Source: Methylobacterium sp. C25
GTDB lineage: Bacteria > Pseudomonadota > Alphaproteobacteria > Rhizobiales > Beijerinckiaceae
Reading direction: 5' to 3'
NCBI RefSeq assembly: GCF_021352225.1
Contig: NZ_JAAUVI010000002.1
Coordinates: 124,001 to 188,000 of the forward strand
Length of the DNA: 64,000 bases
Part shown: piece by piece, positions 45,343 through 54,837 of the stretch
Position numbering within the stretch: position 1 is the first letter of the stretch
Layout: every line of letters begins with the position of its first letter
The notes under the pieces: model-generated
Told to the model about the DNA's origin: nothing
Seen by the model: only the letters and a program-made list of their open reading frames with translations
Database searches by the model: none
Position numbers and translations under genes: made by a program

Positions 45343-45909
45343 ATGAACGCGCACGTCTCCAACCTGCGCACATTGGTGCTCAATGCCGACATGCAGCCGG
45401 TGAGCTGGGCGCCGCTCTCGGTCTGGAACTGGCAGGACGCGCTAGTGGCCGTGCTGCAAGAGCGCGTCATCCAAGTGAAGACCTACGACGACGTCGAGGT
45501 CCACTCCGCCAGCGAATCCTTCCAGGTTCCCTCGGTGGTGGCGCTCAAGAGCTACCACCGGCGCAAGAAAGTGGCTTTCACCCGGTACCACCTCTTCCTA
45601 CGGGACGAGTTCACCTGCCAGTATTGCGGCGAGCGCCTGCCCCCGCAGGAACTGACCTTCGATCATGTCAATCCGCGTTCGAAGGGCGGTGAGTCGGTCT
45701 GGACCAACATCGTCGCGAGCTGCAGCGCGGACAACCTGCGCAAGGGCAACCGTTCGCTGGACCAGAGCGGAATGAACCTGCGCCGCAAGCCTTTCGAGCC
45801 GTCGCCCTACCAGCTCGACGCTATCGCCCGGCGTCTGCCCAAGGCCAAGAACGAGTTGCACAACACCTGGCTCGACTTCCTGTACTGGGACAGCCCGCTG
45901 GAAAGCTGA
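45343..45909 (+). CDS. HNH endonuclease family protein
   Basis: A 188-residue HNH protein of the kind often found as a single chromosomal gene in alphaproteobacteria. The domain (about residues 85-140) starts with a zinc knuckle [27 protein letters not shown], giving the catalytic His in DHV, followed by [17 protein letters not shown]. The N-terminal region ([25 protein letters not shown]) is conserved in the group. The ATG at 45343 has GGAGG 5 bp upstream, which sets the start. A role in DNA repair or phage defence is possible but not shown. Confidence 0.92.
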   Translation: MNAHVSNLRTLVLNADMQPVSWAPLSVWNWQDALVAVLQERVIQVKTYDDVEVHSASESFQVPSVVALKSYHRRKKVAFTRYHLFLRDEFTCQYCGERLPPQELTFDHVNPRSKGGESVWTNIVASCSADNLRKGNRSLDQSGMNLRRKPFEPSPYQLDAIARRLPKAKNELHNTWLDFLYWDSPLES

Positions 45910-46015
45910 AGTCTCATCGCGCTTCGATGTGCGATCCGGCACTTGGCGGACAAGCGCGGGCCGCCATGGTCGGCTCCGGAAGCCCAGCGAAAGGTCGCCG
46001 GGCGAGGAGACCGTC

Positions 46016-46330
46016 ATGGCCTGGGCCATTCTGTTCGTCGCCGGCCTGTTCGAGGTGGGCTGGGCCGTAGGACTGAAGTACGCGGACGGCTTCACGCGGC
46101 TTTGGCCATCGGTCTGGACGCTGGCGAGCATGGTGGTGAGCGTGGTGCTGCTCGCCTACGCGGTGAAATCCCTTCCGATCGGCACCGGATATGCGGTCTG
46201 GACCGGGATCGGCACGGTTGGCACGGCGATTCTCGGCATCGTGCTCTTCGCCGAGCCGGTCACCGCCATGCGGGTCGGCTGCATCGCCCTCGTGGTCGCG
46301 GGGATCCTCGGCCTGAAGCTCGCCGAGTGA
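46016..46330 (+). CDS. SugE/Gdx-type SMR transporter
   Basis: A 104-residue small multidrug resistance-family protein with four membrane helices. Glu in [21 protein letters not shown] is the conserved proton/substrate-binding residue, and [19 protein letters not shown] matches SugE/Gdx more closely than EmrE. Gdx proteins export guanidinium in exchange for protons. The GAGGAG upstream supports the start at 46016. I could not recognise a guanidine riboswitch in the 106 bp upstream. It converges on the DUF2459 gene with only 3 bp between. Confidence 0.88.
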   Translation: MAWAILFVAGLFEVGWAVGLKYADGFTRLWPSVWTLASMVVSVVLLAYAVKSLPIGTGYAVWTGIGTVGTAILGIVLFAEPVTAMRVGCIALVVAGILGLKLAE

Positions 46331-46333
46331 GCG

Positions 46334-47044
46334 TCAGGGCGGCGGAAGTGCCGTCGCGCCCGAGCGCCAGGCGAGATCGAGGATCAGGCCGCGTGGATAG
46401 GTGTCGAGCACCGGCGCAACGGGCAGTCCTGCCGCGTTGAGCAGCCTCGCCGTCCAGTGGTTGCAGACATTCCCGAACCAGAAGCGGCCCGTGCCGGCAT
46501 AGAACAGGCTCGGCCCGTAGAGGCCGGGGCCCTCCTCGATCGGCTGGCCGTCCTGGAGGCGAAAAGCGGCGTCGAGCCGGGCGAGCAGGCGTGCGAGGCC
46601 GGCCGGCGAGACGCGGATCGGCACGATCTCGGCCGCCGGGAAGACATGGCGCAGGTCGTCGGGCAGGCCGACTACCTGCACCACGCCGGCCCTGCCACCC
46701 GGGGTGAACAGCGCCTCGGCCGCGAGCCTCCAGTCGACGTCGGAGATCGTCGGCGTCGAGCGATAGAAGCGCGCCTCTCCCCAGCCGAATTCGATCTGGT
46801 CGTAGTCGCGGAAGCGGGTGGCGAGGTTCCGGAGCGCCGCAGCGGCGCCCTCGCCCCCCAGCGCCGCGCGGGGCAGCACGATGCCCGAATGCCAGCCATG
46901 GCTGACGAGGTGGATTTTTTGGGCGTTAGCTTCGGCGGGGGGGTAGAGGGCGGGATCGCCGGGCTTCGCCGTTAGCAGAGCGGCGATGAGCAGCGCCAGG
47001 ACGACACTGGCAACGGCAAGGCCGAGACGGCGCAACCACGTCAC
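46334..47044 (-). CDS. DUF2459 (TIGR02117-type) membrane-anchored protein
   Basis: A 236-residue protein with an N-terminal membrane anchor (LGLAVASVVLALLIAALL). The conserved IHLVSHGWHSGIVLPRAAL start, DYDQIEFGWGEARFYR, and WFGNVCNHWTARLLNAAGLPVAP are the DUF2459 motifs. The Cys and His residues in NVCNHW suggest a papain-like hydrolase site, but activity is unknown. The GTG at 47044 is my choice; the frame extends to 47077. It is the last gene of the pcm-tolC-popZ-valS run. Confidence 0.8.
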   Translation of the reverse strand: MTWLRRLGLAVASVVLALLIAALLTAKPGDPALYPPAEANAQKIHLVSHGWHSGIVLPRAALGGEGAAAALRNLATRFRDYDQIEFGWGEARFYRSTPTISDVDWRLAAEALFTPGGRAGVVQVVGLPDDLRHVFPAAEIVPIRVSPAGLARLLARLDAAFRLQDGQPIEEGPGLYGPSLFYAGTGRFWFGNVCNHWTARLLNAAGLPVAPVLDTYPRGLILDLAWRSGATALPPP

Positions 47045-47102
47045 GCCGGTTTCCCATCGAGCGCCCCTCCTCCCCACGAGGGAGAGGGAAAAAGCCGGCC
47101 CC

Positions 47103-49823
47103 TTACCCCTGATCCGTGAGCCGCGTCAGCGCCTCGCGGATCTTCTCCAGCCGCGCGGCCTCGCTGTCACGTCGTTCACGCTGCTCTTCGACGACCTCTT
47201 CCGGTGCGCGGGCGACGAAGTCGGCGTTATTCAGCTTGCCATCGAGCTTCTTGATCTCGCCCTCGGTTTTGCCCGCTTCCTTGCGCAGGCGGTCGACCTC
47301 GGCGGCGAGGTCGACGATGCCCTCCAGCGGGAGAGCCGCGACCGAGCCGCGCACGAGGAGCTGAACCGAGTTCTTCGGCGCATCCGTCTCGAATCGGATC
47401 TCGGACAGGCGGGCGAGGCGCAGCAGGGTGTCCTGCCAGCGCTGGACGCGCTCGCGCACGGTGCCGTCGACGCCGACGAGAACCAGCGGAATCTGTGCGC
47501 CGGCCGGCACGTTGGTCTCGGAGCGGGCCGAGCGGATCTCGGAGATCAGCTCGACCAGGAAGCCGACCTCGGCCTCGGCCTCGGAATTCGCGAGGCCGGA
47601 GAGATCGGGCCAGGAGGCGAGCGTCAGCAGGCCGCGATCGACCATGCCCTCGCCCTTGATCGCCCATAGCTCCTCCGTGAGGAACGGCATGAACGGGTGG
47701 AGCAGCTTGGCGATCTGATCGATCAGGTAGGCGATCGACTTCTGCGTCTCGTTCTTCAGCGCCGGATCGACGCCCTCGCCCTGCAGTACCGGCTTGGCGA
47801 GTTCGAGATACCAGTCACAGAAGATGTTCCAGACGAAGCGGTAGGCCGCGGCCGCCGCATCGTTGAAGCGGTAGGCGTCAAGCGCCGTGGCGACCTCGGA
47901 GACCGCGCGGGCGGCCTCGCCCAGCGCCCAGCGGTTGAGGACGGCCTTGGCCGCCTCCGGCTTGAAGTCCGGATCGAGGCGGCAGCCGTTCATCTCGGCG
48001 AAGCGCGAGGCGTTCCATAGCTTCGTCGCGAAGTTGCGGTAGCTCTCGACCTGGTTCGGGCCGAGCTTGATGTCGCGCCCCGGGGCGGCGAGCGCGGCCA
48101 GGGTGAAGCGCAGGGCGTCGGCGCCGTATTGCTCGATCAAGCCGAGCGGATCGACGACGTTGCCCTTCGATTTCGACATCTTGGCGCCGGTGGCGTCGCG
48201 GACCAGGGCGTGTAGGTAGACGGTCGAGAACGGTGCCTTGTCGGTGAGGTGGAGGCCCATCATGATCATGCGGGCGACCCAGAAGAACAGGATGTCCTTG
48301 CCGGTCACCAGCGTGTTGGTGGGGTAGTAGCGGGCGAGTTCCGGCGTCGCCTCGGGCCAGCCGAGGGTCGAGAACGGCCAGAGCGCCGAGGAGAACCAGG
48401 TGTCGAGGACGTCCTCGTCGCGCCGCAGGGTGACGGGGCCGCCGCGGGCCGACGCGGCTTTGGCCTGCGCCTCCTGCTCGTTCAGTGCGACGTAGATGCC
48501 GCCGTCCTCGTCGAACCAGGCCGGGATCTGGTGGCCCCACCAGAGCTGGCGCGAGATGCACCAGGGCTCGATGTTGGTGAGCCACTGGAAGAAGACCTTC
48601 TCGTTGTTCTCGGGGACGAAGCGGGTCTCACCGTCGCGCACCGCCTGGAGGGCGCGCTCGGCGAGCGGTTTCACGTTCACGTACCACTGGTCGGTGAGGT
48701 AGGGCTCGATGACCACGCCCGAACGGTCGCCATGCGGCACGGCGTGGACGTTGGGCTCGATCTTGAGGAGGAGGCCCTTCTCCTCCATCAGCGCGACGAC
48801 GCGCTTGCGGGCGACGGCCCGGTCGAGGCCGTGGAGTTCCAGCGCCTCCGGCTCAGGATCGGCATCCTGCAGGAAGGCCTCGTTGCCGGCCAGCAGCATC
48901 TGCCCCTCTTCGTCGAGCACGTTGATGGCGCGCAGGCCGTGGCGCCGGCCGACCTCGAAGTCGTTGAAATCGTGGGCCGGGGTGATCTTCACTGCGCCGG
49001 TGCCCTTCTCCGGGTCGGAATAAGTGTCGGCGACGATCGGGATCGCGCGTCGCACCAGCGGCAAGAGCACCTTCTTGCCGATCAGGCCCGTGTAGCGCTT
49101 GTCGTCCGGGTGAACCGCGACGGCGGTGTCGCCGAGCATGGTCTCGGGGCGCGTGGTGGCGACCGTGATGGTCTCGCCGGTGAGGCCGTCGGCCTCGTCG
49201 ACGACCGGGTAGTCGAAGTACCAGAGGTTGCCCTTGGTCTCGACCTGCAGGACTTCGAGGTCCGAGATCGCGGTCTGAAACTTCGGGTCCCAGTTCACGA
49301 GGCGCTTGTCGCGGTAGATCAGGCCCTGCGCATGCAGGTCGACGAAGGTCTTCAAAACGGCCTCTGAGAGGCCCTCGTCCATGGTGAAGCGCTCGCGCGA
49401 CCAGTCGCAGGAGGCGCCGAGTCGCTTCAGCTGCCCAACGATGGCGCCGCCCGACTCTTCCTTCCAGGCCCAGACCTTCTCGAGGAAGGCCTCGCGGCCG
49501 AGCTCGCGCCGGCCGGGCTGCTGCCGCTCCATGAGCTGGCGCTCGACCACCATCTGCGTGGCGATGCCGGCATGGTCGGTGCCCGGCTGCCAGAGCACGT
49601 CGCGCCCGCGCATCCGCTCGAACCGGCAGAGGATGTCCTGCAGCGTGTTGTTGAGGGCATGGCCGATATGCAGCGAGCCCGTCACGTTCGGCGGCGGAAT
49701 GACGATGCAGTAGGGCTCGGCGCCCGCGCGCTCGGGCCGGCCGGCACGGAACGCGCCCTCGGTTTCCCAGGCTGCGCCGACGCGCGCCTCGACGGCGGCG
49801 GGATCGAAGGTTTTGTCCATCAT
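47103..49823 (-). CDS. valS: Valyl-tRNA synthetase
   Basis: A 906-residue class I aminoacyl-tRNA synthetase that charges tRNA(Val). Signature motifs are the HIGH box in GSLHIGHALNN (residues 51-54 region) and the KMSKS loop in GAKMSKSKGNVVDP. The CP1 editing domain lies between, with TTRPETMLGDTAVAVHP. The anticodon-binding domain follows and the C-terminus ends in a coiled coil. The size is normal. The gene follows popZ on the same strand, a conserved arrangement in alphaproteobacteria. Confidence 0.97.
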   Translation of the reverse strand: MMDKTFDPAAVEARVGAAWETEGAFRAGRPERAGAEPYCIVIPPPNVTGSLHIGHALNNTLQDILCRFERMRGRDVLWQPGTDHAGIATQMVVERQLMERQQPGRRELGREAFLEKVWAWKEESGGAIVGQLKRLGASCDWSRERFTMDEGLSEAVLKTFVDLHAQGLIYRDKRLVNWDPKFQTAISDLEVLQVETKGNLWYFDYPVVDEADGLTGETITVATTRPETMLGDTAVAVHPDDKRYTGLIGKKVLLPLVRRAIPIVADTYSDPEKGTGAVKITPAHDFNDFEVGRRHGLRAINVLDEEGQMLLAGNEAFLQDADPEPEALELHGLDRAVARKRVVALMEEKGLLLKIEPNVHAVPHGDRSGVVIEPYLTDQWYVNVKPLAERALQAVRDGETRFVPENNEKVFFQWLTNIEPWCISRQLWWGHQIPAWFDEDGGIYVALNEQEAQAKAASARGGPVTLRRDEDVLDTWFSSALWPFSTLGWPEATPELARYYPTNTLVTGKDILFFWVARMIMMGLHLTDKAPFSTVYLHALVRDATGAKMSKSKGNVVDPLGLIEQYGADALRFTLAALAAPGRDIKLGPNQVESYRNFATKLWNASRFAEMNGCRLDPDFKPEAAKAVLNRWALGEAARAVSEVATALDAYRFNDAAAAAYRFVWNIFCDWYLELAKPVLQGEGVDPALKNETQKSIAYLIDQIAKLLHPFMPFLTEELWAIKGEGMVDRGLLTLASWPDLSGLANSEAEAEVGFLVELISEIRSARSETNVPAGAQIPLVLVGVDGTVRERVQRWQDTLLRLARLSEIRFETDAPKNSVQLLVRGSVAALPLEGIVDLAAEVDRLRKEAGKTEGEIKKLDGKLNNADFVARAPEEVVEEQRERRDSEAARLEKIREALTRLTDQG

Positions 49824-49928
49824 GGGGCGGTCGGGCCGTTGGTGCGGGCGGTCTTCTCAGGAAGACGCCGCTTTCAACCCTTCGCCGCCCCTGCGTCAAC
49901 CGCGGGATCGCGCGATAGCCGGCCGAGA

Positions 49929-50507
49929 CTACCGGCCTCTTGCAACCCGCTCGATCTCGGCGCGGACCAGGCGCTCGACCATGTTCGGCAGGTTCTCGTC
50001 GAGCCACGCTTTCAGCATCGGCTTGAGCATGTCCTTGACGAGGTCTTCGAGCGTGCGGGTGTTATTGGTCAATACGGTGTGGGCGAGCATTGTGAAATGC
50101 TGGCCGATGGCGTCATCCGTGTCCTTCGAGACGAGGCGCTCCACGACCTCTTCCTCGACCGCGGCTTGAAGACGCTGCGGCGCCTTCTCCGCAGCGGGGG
50201 GCGGTTGCGGCGGGGCGACCGGCTCGGGCTCGGTCATCGCAAAATCCACCTCGTCGAAGCCGAAATCGACCTCAGGTGGCTCGAAGGCGACGGGCTCGGG
50301 TCGGCGTACCGGCTTGGCGACTTGCGCGAGGTCGAGAACGTCGTCTGCGCGAGGCTTTGCGGCCGGCGATGGCGCTGGCTCCGGCTCTGCTTCGTTGCCG
50401 TTATCGTCCGCGATGATGCGTCGGATGGAGGCGAGGATCTCCTCCATGGAGGGCTCGCCCGCGGCGGGCTCCTTCATCTCCGGGAAACGGGGGCTTGCAG
50501 CACTCAT
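49929..50507 (-). CDS. popZ: PopZ (DUF2497) polar organising protein
   Basis: A 192-residue protein with an N-terminal helix EPSMEEILASIRRIIADD, a Pro/Glu/Ala-rich acidic middle (about residues 35-110) and a C-terminal helical region TLEDLVKDMLKPMLKAWLDENLPNMVERLVRAEIERVARG. This domain order is diagnostic of PopZ, which forms polar condensates that anchor centromeres and recruit cell-cycle kinases in Caulobacter and relatives. Its neighbours tolC upstream and valS downstream are also conserved. Together with the CtrA-type boxes, this supports an asymmetric cell cycle. Confidence 0.93.
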   Translation of the reverse strand: MSAASPRFPEMKEPAAGEPSMEEILASIRRIIADDNGNEAEPEPAPSPAAKPRADDVLDLAQVAKPVRRPEPVAFEPPEVDFGFDEVDFAMTEPEPVAPPQPPPAAEKAPQRLQAAVEEEVVERLVSKDTDDAIGQHFTMLAHTVLTNNTRTLEDLVKDMLKPMLKAWLDENLPNMVERLVRAEIERVARGR

Positions 50508-50640
50508 CCTGACGACTACTCACGCGAGGGGTGCAGAAGAGAATCGGAGAAGATGGTTAACAATTCACTCGACGTTGACCAGGAAGCCGCCTGATCGCGC
50601 TGCGAGAGACGGGGAATCGCATCCCCGTCCCGGATCGAGG

Positions 50641-52035
50641 TCAGCGCCCGTCAGGCGTCGATACCCCGTACCAGAGGTCCTTGATCTGGTCGTAGTGTTC
50701 CTTGGCACTGTAGGGCGTGACCGGGAGCGAAGTGAAGCGCACGGTGAGCCGGCCGATGGATTGCACCACATCGTAGGAATAAACGACGCGGTCACGCTGA
50801 GCGAGGATCAGGTTCACGCGCGAACTCAGGAGTTCCTGCTGCGCGTTGAGGACGTCGAGGGTCGTGCGTTGGCCGACACGGGCCTCCTCACGCACGCCGT
50901 TCAGGGCAACCTCGTTGGCCTGGACTTGCGCTTGCGAGGCCAGAACCTGTGCCTTCGCGGCTTCGAGTCGGCCCCATGCCTGCACGATCACGGAGCGCAC
51001 GCTATCGCGGTCGCGCTCGGCGATCAGTCGGGCCTGGCCGACCAACTCCTTGGCCTGACGGATCTGCGAGTACTCGGAGCCGCCCTGGTAGATCGGGATC
51101 GACAGGCGTCCGACGATCGAGGCAGCGGCGAAATTGTCGCCGGGAAATTGCGAGTCGTAGCGCTGCTGCACCTGCCCCTGGATGGCAGCGGTAGGCGACA
51201 GCATGCTCTCGGCGACCTTCACCTGCAACTCGGCCGCATCGACCGCGTGCAAAGAGGCCAGGATTTGCGGGTGCTCGTGCAGGCCGATCTCGATGCTCTC
51301 TTCGAGACTTTTCGGCACGAACCGATCGAACGGACGGCCCGGCGCGAGCTGGCGCGGCTCCACACCAATGTTCTGACGATACTGGGCGATCGCCGAGCGC
51401 AGCTGCGACTCGGCTCCGCTCACGCTTGAGCGGGCACCTGCCAGGCGGGCCTCGGCCTGTGCGACGTCGGTGCGCGTGACCTCGCCCACGTTGAAGCGGT
51501 CGCGGGTCTGCCGAAGCTGCTCTTCGAGCACTTCGACGTTGTTGCGCTGCAGCTCCAGGTTCGCCGTGCCGCTCAGGACGTACATGTAGGCCTGGGCTGC
51601 GTTGAACAGCGTCGTCATTTCCGTGAGGCGGATCGCCTCGCGGTTCGACAACACGTTCGACTCGGCCTGACGGGTCTGGCTGTCGGTCCGAAAGCCATTG
51701 AACAGGGTTTGGTTGATGGTGATGCCCGCGCCGCCGGGCCTTGTCACCTGGTTGAGCTGCTGGCTGGAGACTCGGCCCTGTGTCTGGGTCAGGCCGATAT
51801 CCGCATCGATGGATACGGTCGGCCGATAGCCGGCCTGCGCCTGGTTCACGGTCTCGTCGACCGAACGCAGCCGGGCGCGCTCCGAGTTCAGAGCGGGGTT
51901 CGCGGCATAGGCCCGCGAAAGCGCGCTTTCTAGGGTTTCGGCTCCAGCCGGCCCGACGGTTACGAGCGCCAAAACGGCAGCGCTCGACAACCGACGCGCC
52001 CACCGCGCCGCAGGTGTCCGTACACTCACGCTCAT
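50641..52035 (-). CDS. tolC: TolC family outer-membrane channel
   Basis: A 464-residue outer-membrane efflux protein. A signal peptide (ending VGPAGA-ET) is followed by two repeated outer-membrane efflux domains with the typical ETLESALSRAYAANPALNSERARLR start and long helices. The length and pattern match TolC proteins that serve several inner-membrane pumps and type I secretion systems. I chose the ATG at 52035 (MSVSVRT); the frame is open to 52092. It lies between pcm and popZ, a conserved order in Hyphomicrobiales. Confidence 0.92.
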   Translation of the reverse strand: MSVSVRTPAARWARRLSSAAVLALVTVGPAGAETLESALSRAYAANPALNSERARLRSVDETVNQAQAGYRPTVSIDADIGLTQTQGRVSSQQLNQVTRPGGAGITINQTLFNGFRTDSQTRQAESNVLSNREAIRLTEMTTLFNAAQAYMYVLSGTANLELQRNNVEVLEEQLRQTRDRFNVGEVTRTDVAQAEARLAGARSSVSGAESQLRSAIAQYRQNIGVEPRQLAPGRPFDRFVPKSLEESIEIGLHEHPQILASLHAVDAAELQVKVAESMLSPTAAIQGQVQQRYDSQFPGDNFAAASIVGRLSIPIYQGGSEYSQIRQAKELVGQARLIAERDRDSVRSVIVQAWGRLEAAKAQVLASQAQVQANEVALNGVREEARVGQRTTLDVLNAQQELLSSRVNLILAQRDRVVYSYDVVQSIGRLTVRFTSLPVTPYSAKEHYDQIKDLWYGVSTPDGR

Positions 52036-52244
52036 CAGCCCTTGCGGTTTCTGAATGAACCGGCGGTCGCGATTGAGATTGCGACCTTCCACACGCCTGA
52101 AAGCGCGTTGCCGGCTTGCCCGCCTCAGTGCGAGCTTAGCCGATCGGGAACGCTGCGGGCCATATTGTGCAGGCGCGCTATCACCGATTGCTTAACGGTG
52201 GCGCATAAAGGCGACACTCGCTTAACCTGTGATGCAATCGCCCG

Positions 52245-52898
52245 TCAGAATGCGAAGCCGTGGGCCGCGGCAAAGTCCGGCAGTACCGGTAGGTTAGCGT
52301 CGAAGAGCGGGCGCGCGCCGAAGGCGTCGCCGGCTCGAACGAAGAGCGTGACCTTGGCGCCACGGTCCGGGCCGAGCACGCAGACCAAGCGTCCATCGTC
52401 CCGCAACTGGTCGAGCAGGGTTTGCGGCCGGGTCTCGACCCGCCCCTGGACCAGGATCGCATCGTAGGGACCTTGCGCTGCAACGCCCTCACCGAGCGGT
52501 CCGGCGATCACCTCGGCCGTTTGCCCGAGCCGCTCACGTGCCACCTGTGCCAAATCAGGGTCAGATTCGAGGGCCACCGCCCGCGCTTTCAACTCGGCGA
52601 GAAGCGCAGTTCCGTAGCCATAGCCTGCTGCCACGTCGAGCGCGCGCGCGCCCGGCCGGATCTTGAGCGCCTGGATCATGCGGGCGAGCACCATCGGCGC
52701 CGGCATGAAACGCGCGATCTCGCTGCCGCTGGAGAGCCGCAAGGTGCGGTCGATATAGGCGAAGTCCTCTGCCCCAGACTGCACGAAGCGCTCGCGGGGA
52801 ACGGTGGCGAAGGCATCGAGCACCGGGATGTCGTTCACGTCGAACGTGCGCAACTGGCAATCGACCATGAGCTGTCGAGCCTGAGCGAAATCGAGCAT
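52245..52898 (-). CDS. pcm: Protein-L-isoaspartate O-methyltransferase-like protein
   Basis: A 217-residue protein of the PIMT family, which starts repair of isoaspartyl residues using SAM. MLDFAQARQLMVDCQLRTFDV, VPRERFVQ, ARFMPAPMVLARMIQAL and the SAM-binding RALDVAAGYGYGTALLAEL are characteristic. It belongs to the alphaproteobacterial subgroup always found next to tolC. Members of this subgroup are sometimes predicted to have lost isoaspartate specificity, and here the usual TISQP substrate loop is replaced (FMPAP). The cellular substrate may therefore differ. Confidence 0.88.
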   Translation of the reverse strand: MLDFAQARQLMVDCQLRTFDVNDIPVLDAFATVPRERFVQSGAEDFAYIDRTLRLSSGSEIARFMPAPMVLARMIQALKIRPGARALDVAAGYGYGTALLAELKARAVALESDPDLAQVARERLGQTAEVIAGPLGEGVAAQGPYDAILVQGRVETRPQTLLDQLRDDGRLVCVLGPDRGAKVTLFVRAGDAFGARPLFDANLPVLPDFAAAHGFAF

Positions 52899-53171
52899 GG
52901 AGGCTGCGACCCTTTTGGAAGGATCCGGTGCAGGCCTCGGGCGACCCCCGTGGTCGCTCGCCGCTCCGGCGCGCCGGGTTGTCGTGGATCGGTTCCAAAA
53001 AGGCAAGATTTCCGCGCGGCCTGAAGGCATCGGAACGGCGCAGGCTGCCGAGGCGGCACACTGCTATTCGGCGCCGCGAAATTCGGTCGCAACAAGGAAA
53101 AGGATGGAGTGTCGCGCGATGCTCGCGATATCGGCCCGTCGGGCCTCGATCGGTGCAATCGCCGAAAAAGA

Positions 53172-53245
53172 TGGAGGCCTCGCCCGGAATCGAACCGGGG
53201 TGCAAGGATTTGCAGTCCTCTGCGTAACCACTCCGCCACGAGGCC
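53172..53245 (-). tRNA. tRNA-Cys (GCA)
   Basis: A 74-nt tRNA including encoded CCA. The acceptor stem GGCCTCG pairs with CGAGGCC, and the discriminator is U73, as expected for tRNA-Cys. The anticodon GCA lies in GGACTGCAAATCC, and the T arm GGTTCGATTCC is intact. Confidence 0.95.
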
Positions 53246-53508
53246 GTCACGATGGCAGCGTCGGGATGCAACCATCATCTCCGACCGGGCGGCCGATCGG
53301 GGAGGACGGGTCTCTAGCAGAGCCGTAGGCCGATCGGCAACGGGGATTCCCGAACCATGGCGAATGGATTCTCTCCAGCCTCGGCTCAGCTCTGAGCCTG
53401 ATCGCCATGCCAACAAGGTCTCTTGCGATCGTGGCACCGGAGCCACTTGCTTTGTTCGTCGGCGATGGGCTAAGGACCGCGCCGTGATCGCGACAGCGGC
53501 ACCGGTGA

Positions 53509-53584
53509 TCCCCGATAGCTCAGTTGGTAGAGCAGGCGACTGTTAATCGCCTTGTCGCAGGTTCGAGTCCTGCTCGGGGAGCCA
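53509..53584 (+). tRNA. tRNA-Asn (GTT)
   Basis: A 76-nt tRNA including encoded CCA. The acceptor stem TCCCCGA pairs with TCGGGGA, with discriminator G. The anticodon is GTT in GACTGTTAATC, and the T loop GGTTCGAGTCC is intact. Confidence 0.96.
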
Positions 53585-53784
53585 ATTTCCCATACATTTT
53601 GTTTTCGGCGGTTTTCTTGCGCAGTGCATGACAACAATCGTGCGGCGCTGCTGTTGGCCGTGCGCGGCCGAGGGGGTGTTCATCTCGCAACCGTGGGGGG
53701 CGTCGAACATTCGCCGTAAAAATTGTCGCAGATCCGTGCCCGGAAAGACCGAGATTCGCGCTCGGTTTGGGTGAGGTTGACGAC

Positions 53785-54087
53785 ATGAAGACGACGATCG
53801 CGACGGTTTTGATCGTGGGAAGCCTGACTGGCCTCGCGCCTGCAGCACAGGCCCGAGACGGCATCAGCGCGGGCGGCGCAGCCGCCCTCGGCGTGCTTGG
53901 TGGCCTCGCGGTCGGTGGTGCGATCGCTTCGTCGAACAACGACTATTACCCGGGCCGCCCGGTCTATCGCGCGCCTCGACCGGTCTACGTCGAGGAAGAT
54001 GTCGGTCCCGTGTGCCATTTCGAACGCCGCCGCTATATCGACGCCTATGGTGACGTTCTCTTTCGGCGAGTTCGTGTCTGCGAATAA
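53785..54087 (+). CDS. Small secreted hypothetical protein
   Basis: A 100-residue protein with a signal peptide (MKTTIATVLIVGSLTGLAPA, cleavage near AQARD). A Gly/Ala-rich hydrophobic segment GGAAALGVLGGLAVGGAIAS follows, then a Tyr/Pro/Arg-rich stretch (YYPGRPVYRAPRPVYVEE), and the protein ends with two Cys (VCHFERRRY ... VRVCE). It resembles small secreted proteins common in Methylobacterium and Bradyrhizobium. A disulfide between the two Cys is likely. GAGG lies 8 bp before the ATG at 53785. No function is known. Confidence 0.8.
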   Translation: MKTTIATVLIVGSLTGLAPAAQARDGISAGGAAALGVLGGLAVGGAIASSNNDYYPGRPVYRAPRPVYVEEDVGPVCHFERRRYIDAYGDVLFRRVRVCE

Positions 54088-54269
54088 GTCCGCGCGAGAA
54101 TGAGAATGCCCGGCCAGCATTGCCTGAGCCGAGCTTTTTTATGCGCCTTCGCCGATTAGGCGCGGCACGATGCAGATCGGTTCTGAGGGCGCTGGTAGAG
54201 CAGCGGCAAACAGCTCGAAGTTTTCCAAGCATAGAAGTCGGTACGCAGGCTCCGAACCGAATTTTGGGA

Positions 54270-54482
54270 TCAATGCGGCGCGAACGGCCCGGGATTGGGC
54301 CCTGGAACTGGCTGAGGTTCGCGCTTCCCACGGTCGTCAGACTGCGGTTTCTGGCCGTCGACCGGACGGCTGGCGGCATCACCCTGCCCCGGGCGCTCCC
54401 TGTCCGGCTCGCTGCGCCCGACCTTTTCGTCATGCTCCTCAATTAGCTCTTCGGCAGTATCCCGGTCGCGCTCGCGATCCAT
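54270..54482 (-). CDS. Small, highly charged disordered protein
   Basis: A 70-residue frame with an excellent GAGGAG ribosome site 7 bp before its ATG. It begins MDRERDRDTAEELIEEHDEKVGR and continues with a disordered Asp/Arg/Pro/Gln-rich tail (PQPVPGPNPGPFAPH). I do not recognise a family. The sequence has no hydrophobic core, so it would be intrinsically disordered. It is isolated between two intergenic regions. Confidence 0.5.
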   Translation of the reverse strand: MDRERDRDTAEELIEEHDEKVGRSEPDRERPGQGDAASRPVDGQKPQSDDRGKREPQPVPGPNPGPFAPH

Positions 54483-54837
54483 CGCTCATCTCCTCGTTTA
54501 CGAGTGACGAACTTTCGAACGGGCGTTCGGTTTCCCGCGTCGGCCAGCGAGCCCGGTCGAGCCTCGGGTTGCGCGCGCCCGGCTCTCTTCGCACCGTCCG
54601 CGTGGCGAGGCGCAGGGCGGCCTCGGTATGAGATTCCTGTCTTCTGCCCATTCGGCCGCTGTGGAGCCGAGGAAGGGTGTCGCTCGACCGAGCGTTCCTC
54701 ATCGACGAACGCAGGAGGTCGGGCGACTTCTGATGGAAATGAATTTTCTAAGCGAAGGCGTCCGACTGAGGCCGGTTTGATCCAAGTGACAATCTGAGGC
54801 GCTGGACTGGAGCGGATGTGCAGACGCTGGCGACCGT
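54483..54837. other. Gene-free stretch of 355 bp
   Basis: Lies between the small charged protein and the yciA stop. Open frames here are shadows with no similarity. No tRNA or clear terminator is seen. Confidence 0.5.

Noticed and set aside
45910..46015. Possible guanidine riboswitch before the SugE/Gdx gene
   Set aside because: I could not find the conserved ACGR loops or ykkC core by eye. A covariance-model search would be decisive.
53543..53848. Frame reading through tRNA-Asn, with a product end resembling common mis-annotated tRNA translations
   Set aside because: Its 3' part is the antisense of an intact tRNA gene, and no protein family matches.
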